Source: DAIMFL01 sp964372215 (GTDB taxonomy: Bacteria > Pseudomonadota > Alphaproteobacteria > Dongiales > Dongiaceae). From it: DNA of 41,760 nt. The notes beneath the pieces were generated by a model that was not told the DNA's origin, ran no database searches, and worked only from the letters and a program-made list of their open reading frames with translations. Both the position numbers and the translations under genes were made by a program. Numbering within the stretch: the first letter of the stretch is position 1; each line of letters starts with the position of its first letter. Positions 15,700 to 22,442 of the stretch are shown here, in pieces. The stretch spans positions 1 to 41,760 of the forward strand of contig CAYJQC010000033.1 in the NCBI GenBank assembly GCA_964372215.1, read 5' to 3'.

Positions 15700-17298
15700 T
15701 CAGCGCCTCCCGCCGGAGAGAGTCTTGAGCGCCTCGCGCGCCGCATTGGCGCCGGCGGCGCCGGTGACGCCGCCGCCGGGATGGGCGGCGGCGCCGCACA
15801 GCAGCAGGCCGGCGACCGGGCCGCGATACTGCTGCAGCCCCGGCATCGGGCGCAGCATCCAGACCTGGTCGAGGGCGATCTCGCCGTGATGCCAATGCCC
15901 GCCGGCCGCGCCGAAGCGGGCCTCGATGTCTTCCGGCGTCGACAGCCGCCGTGCCACCACCCGCTCGCGCAGGCCCGGCATCCGCTCGGCCAGCATGTCG
16001 ACGACCCGGTCGGCGAAGGGCTCGCGTTGCGCCGCCCAGCCGCCGTCGCACGGCTCCCGGGGGGCGTACTGCACGACCACCGACATGACATGCTTGCCGG
16101 TGGGCGCCAGGCCCGGATCGGAAAGCGTGGGAATGGTGACCTCGAGGCCGGGCGCCGCCGCGGGCTCGTCGTACTTGACGCAGTCGAAGGCGCGCTCGAG
16201 ATAGGACAGGGACGGCGCCACCACGAAGCGGGAACGGCGGGCAAGATCGGCCTCGACGCCGAGATCGGGCAGCCCGTCGAGGGCGAGGTCGAGCTTGGCC
16301 GTGCTGCCCTTGGCGCGGATGTTGCGCAGGCGCCGCACGAAGTTGGTGTCGAGATGCTCGACGCCCAGCAGGTCGAAATAGGTGCGCTTGGCGTCGGCGT
16401 TGGAGAGCACCAGTCCGGCGGCGATCTCGCGCCCGTCGGCCAGCGCCACGCCGGTGACCTTGTCGTCGACGGCGGTGATGCGGGCGACCGGGCTGCCGGT
16501 CAGGATCTCGGCGCCGAAGCCGCGCGCCGCCGCCGCCATCGCGGCGGTCGTGCCGCCGATTCCGCCCTTGGCCAGGCCGAGCGCGCCGCGCCGGCCCGCC
16601 GCCTCGCCGGCCAGGCGGTAGAGCAGGGTGTAGACGGTGTTGGGCGAGCGCGGGCCCATATGGCAGCCGAGCACGCTGTCGAGCCCGTAGACGCCCTTCA
16701 GCGCATCGCTCTCGAAATCGTCGTTCATCAGGTCGGCGGCGTTCATGCCGACGATGCGCAGCAGCTCTCGCATGTCCTTGCGGCCGAGCAGGCGCACCGA
16801 CAGCCCGAGCCGGCCGAGCTCGATCAAGTTCGACCAGTCGCTGAACTTGAGCCGCGGCGGGGTGCGCAGCAGCATCTTCCGCAGCGCCCCGGCGAGGCGC
16901 AGCAGCTTGTCGCGGAACTCCGGCAGCCGCTCGGCATCGCGCCGGGAAAAGCGGCCGAGCGAGGCCGCGGTCTCGGCGGCCGAACCGAGCACCAGGCGGT
17001 CGCGGTCCTCGAGCAGCGACACGGTCGCCAGGTCCGCGGCGGCGTAGTCGAGGCCGTGGCGGGCGAGCCCGAGATCGGCGATCACCTGCGGATTCAGCAT
17101 ATGCAGGATGTGGGCGCAGGCGCCGCTCCTGAAACCGGGATGGAACTCGTCCATGCCGGCCATGCCGCCGACCGTGTCGCGGGCCTCGACCACCAGCACG
17201 CTGCGCCCGGCCTTCGCCAGGTAGCCGGCGGCGACCAGGCCATTGTGGCCGGCGCCGACGACGATCGCGTCGTAGCGCGACTTGAGGGGCGCGGTCAT
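15700..17298 (-). CDS. FAD-dependent oxidoreductase, phytoene-desaturase-like (second of a tandem pair)
   Basis: Predicted 532 aa flavoprotein of the NAD(P)/FAD-dependent oxidoreductase group (COG1233-like). The dinucleotide loop is VVGAGHNGLVAAGYLAKAG from about residue 12, followed by VVEARDTVGG for the adenosine ribose. The C-terminal FAD motif GLLLCGAAAHPGGGVTGAAG is near 500. Its ATG overlaps the stop of the upstream paralogue as ATGA. Both paralogues are 532 aa and share the same architecture, but the substrate-facing middle regions differ. In this cluster the likely role is oxidation of an amine or a downstream intermediate, not carotenoid synthesis, since no crt genes are present. Confidence 0.82.
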   Translation of the reverse strand: MTAPLKSRYDAIVVGAGHNGLVAAGYLAKAGRSVLVVEARDTVGGMAGMDEFHPGFRSGACAHILHMLNPQVIADLGLARHGLDYAAADLATVSLLEDRDRLVLGSAAETAASLGRFSRRDAERLPEFRDKLLRLAGALRKMLLRTPPRLKFSDWSNLIELGRLGLSVRLLGRKDMRELLRIVGMNAADLMNDDFESDALKGVYGLDSVLGCHMGPRSPNTVYTLLYRLAGEAAGRRGALGLAKGGIGGTTAAMAAAARGFGAEILTGSPVARITAVDDKVTGVALADGREIAAGLVLSNADAKRTYFDLLGVEHLDTNFVRRLRNIRAKGSTAKLDLALDGLPDLGVEADLARRSRFVVAPSLSYLERAFDCVKYDEPAAAPGLEVTIPTLSDPGLAPTGKHVMSVVVQYAPREPCDGGWAAQREPFADRVVDMLAERMPGLRERVVARRLSTPEDIEARFGAAGGHWHHGEIALDQVWMLRPMPGLQQYRGPVAGLLLCGAAAHPGGGVTGAAGANAAREALKTLSGGRR

Positions 17299-18893
17299 GC
17301 CGCCATCCTCCGGCCGGCGTCGCGCAGCACCTCGCGCGCCGCGTTGTAGCCCGGCGCGCCCATGACGCCGCCGCCGGGATGGGTCGACGAGCCGCACATG
17401 TAGAATCCGGGCACCGGCCCACGATACTTGGCGAAGCCGGGGATCGGCCGGTTGAACATGAGCTGGTCGAGGGTCAGCTCGCCCTGGAAGATGTTGCCCT
17501 CGGTCAGGCCGACCTCGTTCTCGATGTCCCAGGGCGAGCGCACCTGCTTGTGCAGGATCAGGTTGCGGAAGCCCGGCGCCATCTCCTCGATCAGGCCGAT
17601 CACGGTCTCGCCGAAGGCGTCGCGTTGCCCCGGCGTCCACGGGCCGTTCGCCAATGCCGGCGGCACGTACTGCACGAACACCGACATGAAGTGCTTGCCG
17701 GGCGGGGTCATGGTCGGGTCGATCAGGGTCGGGATCAGGATGTCGAGATAGGGCCGGCGCGACCACATGCCGTATTTCCAGTCGTCGAACGCCTTCTCCA
17801 GGTATTCCAGGCTCGGGCAGTAGTGGATGTCGCCGGCGAGCGCGGGATTGTTGCCGCGATCGACGCCGACGAAATTGGGCAGCCCGTCGAGTGCGATGTT
17901 GAGCTTGCCGGACGAACCGCGGATCTTGAAGTTCTCGCCCTTGCGGACGATCTCGGGATCGAGCGGCTCGGACCACTTGAGCTTGGTGGTCAGGCGGCGG
18001 AAATCGAGATTGGAGATGATGCGCTCGCCATGGACCTCGTCGCCGTTGGCGAGGGCAACGCCGACTGCGCGGCCGTTCTTCATGATGATCTCGGCGACCT
18101 CGGCGTCGGTCCGGATCTCGCAGCCCTTCTCCATGGCGGCCGAGGCGAGAGCCTTGCTGATCGCGCCCATGCCGCCCCGGGCGTAGCCCCAGGCGCCGAT
18201 CGAGCCATCGACCTCGCCCATGTAGTGATGCAGCAGCACATAGGCCGAGCCGGGAGAGTAGGGGCCGAGCGCGGTGCCGATGATCGAGCTGCCAGCCAGG
18301 TGGCCCTTGACCACGTCGGTCTCGAAATACTCCTCGAGGAATTCGCCGCAGCTCATGGTCCAGAAGCGGATCGTCTCGTACATCTGCTCCTCGCCCATGT
18401 CGGCGAAGGCGCGGCCCATCTTCATCAGGCCCTTGAGGTCGTCGAAGCCGAACGAGGTCGGGTCGGGCGGGGTCATGGTCAGCATCGGCTTGATGAAGCG
18501 GCACTGCCGCGACACCGCCAGGGAATAGCGGTCATAGGCTTCGGCGTCGCGCTTGGAGAAGCGCTCGAGCTCGCGGCGCATGCGGTCGTGATTGGCGTAG
18601 GAGGCGAGGTAGTCGCCGTTGGTGAGGACGTTGAGCGAGCCCTCGTAGGGGATCACCTGCAGCCCGTGCCGCGGCAGCTCGAGGCCGCGCATGATCTCCG
18701 GGCGCAGCAGGCTGCACACGTAGGAGCAGGTCGAGTAGGTGAAGCCGGGAAACAGCTCCTCGCTCATGGCCGCGCCGCCGACCTTCTCGCGCCGCTCGAG
18801 CACCACGGTCTTCAGCCCGGCGCGGGCCAGGTAGGCCGCCGCCGTCAAGCCGTTATGGCCACCCCCGATGATGACCGCGTCGTATTTCTGCAT
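17295..18893 (-). CDS. FAD-dependent oxidoreductase, phytoene-desaturase-like (first of a tandem pair)
   Basis: Predicted 532 aa flavoprotein. The N-terminal FAD loop is IIGGGHNGLTAAAYLARAG from about residue 8, with VVLERREKVGGAAM after it, and the C-terminal FAD motif is MCGSSTHPGGGVMGAPG near 505. It carries an insert-like middle region with DLKGLMKMGRAFADMGEEQM and a WGYARGGMGAISKALA segment that covers the substrate side in this family. It lies 105 bases after the aminotransferase gene and overlaps the next paralogue by four bases. The substrate is unknown. Tandem, same-length, co-translated paralogues suggest either a heteromer or two consecutive oxidations. Confidence 0.83.
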   Translation of the reverse strand: MQKYDAVIIGGGHNGLTAAAYLARAGLKTVVLERREKVGGAAMSEELFPGFTYSTCSYVCSLLRPEIMRGLELPRHGLQVIPYEGSLNVLTNGDYLASYANHDRMRRELERFSKRDAEAYDRYSLAVSRQCRFIKPMLTMTPPDPTSFGFDDLKGLMKMGRAFADMGEEQMYETIRFWTMSCGEFLEEYFETDVVKGHLAGSSIIGTALGPYSPGSAYVLLHHYMGEVDGSIGAWGYARGGMGAISKALASAAMEKGCEIRTDAEVAEIIMKNGRAVGVALANGDEVHGERIISNLDFRRLTTKLKWSEPLDPEIVRKGENFKIRGSSGKLNIALDGLPNFVGVDRGNNPALAGDIHYCPSLEYLEKAFDDWKYGMWSRRPYLDILIPTLIDPTMTPPGKHFMSVFVQYVPPALANGPWTPGQRDAFGETVIGLIEEMAPGFRNLILHKQVRSPWDIENEVGLTEGNIFQGELTLDQLMFNRPIPGFAKYRGPVPGFYMCGSSTHPGGGVMGAPGYNAAREVLRDAGRRMAA

Positions 18894-18998
18894 GTCTCCG
18901 ACAGCCCCCGGCTAAGTGCTGGCCCGACCGAAGGCCGGCCCGGCGGCGGGGTCACCGCCACCGGGCCGGTGCCCGGTTGTTCGTCGTCTTCCGCCGCA

Positions 18999-20378
18999 TT
19001 ATTCGGCCGCGGCGGTTTCCTTGGTCGTGCTCGCCCGATGCGCCGCCCACATCTTCCGCTTGGTGCCCTTGCCGAGCTCCTCCGCGGTGACGTCGACTGC
19101 CTCCTCGAAGATACGCAGCGTATCGTCGAGGCAGGACTTGTCATGCGCCGCGCTGATGAACCAGGGCTCGCGCGAGTCCGGTTCGCACATGACGCCCCGC
19201 GCAATCAGATGCGCCGCCAGCGCATCGTAGAATGTGTAGTCGCTCTGCTTCCAGTCGCGGTAGTTGTCGGGCGGGATCTCGCTGAAGAACAATCCGCCCA
19301 TGCTGGGGTGGCCGGTGAAGCTGTGGGCGATGCGGCGGGCGTTGAGAATGGCGCTCATGCCCTTCTGCATCGCCGTGCCGTAGGCCGCGATGTTCTCCAG
19401 GGCCGGCGTGTCGCGCAGGATCTTGAGGGTCACTTCCGACGCCGCCAGGCTCATCGCCTGGGCGGTGTAGGTGCCGCCATGGGCGACGCCCTGGCCGAAC
19501 CGGCGCATCACGTCCTCGCGTCCGCCGATGGCGGCGATCGGGTAGCCGTTGCCCATCGCCTTGGCCATGGTGCAGAGATCGGCCTTGAAGCCGTACAGCT
19601 CCTGCGCACCGCCCTTGGCGACGCGGAAGCCGGTCTTGACCTCGTCGACCATCATCAGCACGTCGTACTTGGTGCACAGCTCGCGCACCGCCTTGATGAA
19701 TTCGGGCTTCGACGGGATGCCGCAGCAATTGCCCAGGATCGGTTCGATCAGCACCGCGGCGATCTTGTCGCTATGGCGCTTCAGCACCGCTTCCAGCCGG
19801 TCGGCGTCGTTGTAGGGAACCTGCCAGAACAGCTGGCGCACGAGATCGGGAATTCCCGCGCCATAGGGGATGATCTCGGGATCGCTCGTGGGATCCTTGA
19901 GCGCCTCCATGTTCGCCATCCACATCACCGAGTCGAACAGCCCGTGATAGGAGCCCTCGAAGGTGACGAAATGCTGCTTGCCGGTGAAGCCGCGGGCCAG
20001 GCGCAGGGCGCCCATCACCGCTTCGGTCCCGGAATTGGAGAAGCGCACCAACTCGGCGGCCGGCACCATTGAATTGATCAGCTCGGCGACGGCGAGCTCG
20101 CCCTCGGTGCCCAGCGCGAAGACGGTGCCGACCTTCTGCCCCTCGCGGGCGGCGGTATCCACGTCCTCGTGGCAATGGCCGAGGATCGCCGGGCCGTAGC
20201 CCAGGCGGTAATCGATGTAGGGGTTGTCGTCGAGGTCCCATAGCCGGGCACCGCTGCCACGCTTCACATAGATGGTTTCGTCATCGCCCCAGTAGCGGAA
20301 GTTCGAGGAGACGCCGAGCGGCATGCGCTGCACCGCCTTGCGGAAGTGGGCGTTGGACTTGGCGAGAGAGCGGGTCAT
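18999..20378 (-). CDS. Class III aminotransferase, glutamate-1-semialdehyde aminomutase-like
   Basis: Predicted 459 aa PLP enzyme. The PLP lysine is K273 in MAKAMGNGYPIAAIGG and the cofactor aspartate is D245 in MVDEVKTGFR; SNSGTEAVMGALRLAR (about 114-129) holds the phosphate. It looks like glutamate-1-semialdehyde 2,1-aminomutase but lies in a catabolic cluster, with a C-terminal extension rich in Lys, Arg and Ala after about 440, so haem synthesis is unlikely. ATG 20378 has GGAG 7 bases upstream. It is the first gene of the four-gene minus operon transcribed away from the TetR-Rieske gene, with a candidate promoter and operators at 20461-20531. Confidence 0.83.
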   Translation of the reverse strand: MTRSLAKSNAHFRKAVQRMPLGVSSNFRYWGDDETIYVKRGSGARLWDLDDNPYIDYRLGYGPAILGHCHEDVDTAAREGQKVGTVFALGTEGELAVAELINSMVPAAELVRFSNSGTEAVMGALRLARGFTGKQHFVTFEGSYHGLFDSVMWMANMEALKDPTSDPEIIPYGAGIPDLVRQLFWQVPYNDADRLEAVLKRHSDKIAAVLIEPILGNCCGIPSKPEFIKAVRELCTKYDVLMMVDEVKTGFRVAKGGAQELYGFKADLCTMAKAMGNGYPIAAIGGREDVMRRFGQGVAHGGTYTAQAMSLAASEVTLKILRDTPALENIAAYGTAMQKGMSAILNARRIAHSFTGHPSMGGLFFSEIPPDNYRDWKQSDYTFYDALAAHLIARGVMCEPDSREPWFISAAHDKSCLDDTLRIFEEAVDVTAEELGKGTKRKMWAAHRASTTKETAAAE

Positions 20379-20460
20379 GGAAGGGCTCCAGTTACCTGTA
20401 GTCAGCCGCCGGTTCCCAGACGGCGACGGGATTTCGATATCAGTCAGTGGGATCACGGAA

Positions 20461-20471
20461 TCATTGAATGA
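20461..20471. promoter_or_regulatory. Candidate operator B: TCATTGAATGA palindrome
   Basis: TCATTGAATGA is a perfect palindrome about one base. On the minus strand it reads TCATTCAATGA, sharing TCATTCAA with sites A and C. It lies about 20-30 bases downstream of the likely start of transcription of the aminotransferase operon, a common position for a TetR-type repressor site. Function is inferred. Confidence 0.45.
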
Positions 20472-20502
20472 CTGTACAAATTTGCTACCATGTCGGCCGC
20501 AT

Positions 20503-20531
20503 ATTGTCCAGTTGATTAAATGCTCATTCAA
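20503..20531 (-). promoter_or_regulatory. Candidate promoter of the amine operon with operator C
   Basis: On the minus strand TTGAAT (20531-20526), 17 bases and GACAAT (20508-20503) form a possible -35/-10 pair for the aminotransferase-led operon. The -35 lies inside TTGATTAAATGCTCATTCAA (20512-20531), an imperfect repeat with TTGA and TCAA ends. That site contains the decamer GCTCATTCAA also found at 11177-11186. Confidence 0.42.
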
Positions 20532-20548
20532 TTTCGCATGTGCAAAAA

Positions 20549-20580
20549 ATGATTGAGAATCATGTGCTTATGGTTAGAGT
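20549..20580 (+). promoter_or_regulatory. Candidate promoter of the TetR-Rieske gene with operator D
   Basis: TTGAGA (20553-20558), 16 bases and TAGAGT (20575-20580) form a possible -35/-10 pair, placing the transcript start about 30 bases before ATG 20618. The inverted repeat ATGATTGAGAATCAT (20549-20563) covers the -35 element, as expected if the product represses its own gene. The promoter call is by eye. Confidence 0.45.
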
Positions 20581-20617
20581 TCGACGTCTTGGCTAAACAA
20601 TCCAGGATGCTCCGGGT

Positions 20618-22429
20618 ATGAGCAAGAGTCCTGCCCTCAAGACCGCCGCGAGGCGCCGACAGCTGATCGATGCCACCATCACGGCGATCGGCCGGCGGGG
20701 CTATGCCAACACCACCCTGACCCACGTGGCGGGTGAGGCGGGGTTGTCGCCGGGCATCGTGAACTTCTACTTCAAGACCAAGGAGCAGCTGCTTCAGGCG
20801 ACGCTGGAGCAGATCACGGACGAGTATGCCACGTCGCTGCGCGAGGCGCTCGACAAGGCCGGGCCGTCGCCCGCAGCCCAGCTCGACGCCATGATCGACG
20901 CCGACTTCGATCCCCGGGTCTTCACCCTGGAGAAGGTGGCGGTCTGGTATGCGTTCTGGGCGGAGGCCCATTCGCAGCCCTCGTACCGCACGCTGGTCTC
21001 GCGCATGGAGGCGGAATACTACGACGAGACCACCGCTTTGTGCCGCCAGCTGATCGAGGCCGGCGGCTATGACGGTCTCGATCCCGGCGCCGTCGCCGGC
21101 GGCCTGAACGCCATGATCGACGGGTTCTGGTTCGACTTCCTGATCGACCCGCGCGATTTCGACCGCGAGGATGCCAAGCGCACCTGCCGGCTGTTCCTCG
21201 CGGGGCTGTTTCCGCGCGAGTTCCGGCCGCGGCTCGAGCCCTCGAATGCCCCGTCCGCCGGGCTCGCGGCACCGGCGCGCGGCGATGCGATGCCGGTCGA
21301 CGGGCTGCCGGCCGATGCCTACACCGATCCCGCCATGCTGGCCCGCGAGGCGGCGCAGCTGTTTCCGCGCAGCTGGCAGTTCGTGTGCCATGAATCCGAA
21401 CTGCCGGCGTCGGGCGACTACGTCACGTTCGACCTGCTGCGCGACGGCGCCTTCGTGCTGCGCGGCGAGGACGGCGCGCTCAGGGGCTTCCTCAATGTCT
21501 GCCGGCATCGCGCGGCGCGCTTGCTCGACGGCGCGGCGGCGAGCGGGCAGGGCAATTGCGGCCATGCCGTCACCTGCCCCTATCATGGCTGGACCTACGA
21601 TTTTCTCGGCCACCTCAAGGCCGTGCCGGCGGAGCGCAGCTTTGCCAAGATCGACTGGCAGGGTCACGGCCTGTTGCCGCTCGAGATCGACCTGTTCGAG
21701 GGCTTCGTGTTCACCCGGCTTGCCGGCCGCGGGCCCTCGGTGGCGACGCTGCTGGCGCCTTATGGCGACGACTTCGCGGCGTATCGTCTGCCGGAAATGA
21801 TGCGTCTGGAGGCGGTCGAGAGCGAGCGCCTCGCGGTCAACTGGAAGGTCGCGATCGACGACTTCCGCCAGGGCTACGAGATTGCGCTCGCCCATCCCGG
21901 CCTGGCCCGGCTGTTCGGCGGGGCCTATGCGACCGACGTCGCCGCCAACGGCGTCGCGCGCGCCGTCGGCCGACTGCGCGACCGGCCCGCCGGCGGCTGG
22001 GCGGAACGGCTGTATCGGTCGCTGCTGCCGGAGATCGCGCATCTGCCGGCCGAGCTTGCCGGAACCTGGCGCTTCTACAGCCTGTTCCCCAACACCTGCA
22101 TCACGCTGCAGCCGGACCAGGCGATCGTCCTGCAGGTGCTGCCGCTGGCGGCGGAGGAGAGCCTGATCCGCACGCGCTGCTACGGGCTGCCGCAGGCCGA
22201 CCGCCGCCTGAACGCGGCGCGCTACCTGGCGCGCCGGATCAATCGCGGGGTCGCCGGGGAGAACGCGGAAATTTTCCGCCGCGTGCAGCGCGGCCTGGCA
22301 TCGGGCCACGCACCGTGCGGGCCGATCGCCGATTCCGAGATCGCCGTGCGCCAGTTCCATGCCAAGCTGCGCAACCTGCTGGCGACGAACGAGCCGGCAG
22401 CCGACGGGCGCGCAACAACGTCACCCTGA
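20618..22429 (+). CDS. Fusion of a BetI-like TetR regulator with a Rieske oxygenase alpha subunit
   Basis: Predicted 603 aa in one uninterrupted frame. Residues 1-200 are a complete TetR regulator like the choline sensor BetI: RRRQLIDAT (12-20), recognition helix region GLSPGIVNFYF (42-52), and the BetI-type core AVWYAFWAEAHSQP (108-121) and AMIDGFWFDF (165-174). After a linker of about 25 residues, 226-590 form a ring-hydroxylating oxygenase alpha subunit. Its [2Fe-2S] ligands are C295, H297, C320 and H323. In the catalytic domain NWKVAIDDFRQGYEIALAHP aligns with the usual ENYxECYHxxxxH pattern, so the bridging Glu is Q418, the first iron His is E421, only H426 remains, and the C-terminal Asp is N549. 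Oxygenase activity is therefore doubtful. An internal ATG at 21290 has no ribosome site. Thirteen bases separate it from the acyl-CoA synthetase gene. Confidence 0.85.
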   Translation: MSKSPALKTAARRRQLIDATITAIGRRGYANTTLTHVAGEAGLSPGIVNFYFKTKEQLLQATLEQITDEYATSLREALDKAGPSPAAQLDAMIDADFDPRVFTLEKVAVWYAFWAEAHSQPSYRTLVSRMEAEYYDETTALCRQLIEAGGYDGLDPGAVAGGLNAMIDGFWFDFLIDPRDFDREDAKRTCRLFLAGLFPREFRPRLEPSNAPSAGLAAPARGDAMPVDGLPADAYTDPAMLAREAAQLFPRSWQFVCHESELPASGDYVTFDLLRDGAFVLRGEDGALRGFLNVCRHRAARLLDGAAASGQGNCGHAVTCPYHGWTYDFLGHLKAVPAERSFAKIDWQGHGLLPLEIDLFEGFVFTRLAGRGPSVATLLAPYGDDFAAYRLPEMMRLEAVESERLAVNWKVAIDDFRQGYEIALAHPGLARLFGGAYATDVAANGVARAVGRLRDRPAGGWAERLYRSLLPEIAHLPAELAGTWRFYSLFPNTCITLQPDQAIVLQVLPLAAEESLIRTRCYGLPQADRRLNAARYLARRINRGVAGENAEIFRRVQRGLASGHAPCGPIADSEIAVRQFHAKLRNLLATNEPAADGRATTSP

Positions 22430-22442
22430 TCGAGACGCCATC

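Noticed and set aside
13433..17422. Very long minus-strand open frame (1329 aa)
   Set aside because: It is a high-GC shadow: it runs antisense to the PotA-like gene and out of frame through the GcvT-like and oxidoreductase genes, and its translation is Arg/Pro/Ala-rich with no motif.
18999..20378. hemL for haem synthesis
   Set aside because: It resembles glutamate-1-semialdehyde aminomutase only at family level and sits in a catabolic operon. Alphaproteobacteria typically make 5-aminolevulinate by HemA (the Shemin route).
21200..21320. TetR-Rieske join as two genes merged by a sequencing frameshift
   Set aside because: The frame is continuous through a normal Pro/Ala-rich linker with neighbour-like codon use, and the internal ATG 21290 has no ribosome site. 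A lost stop codon by sequencing error is possible but nothing points to it.
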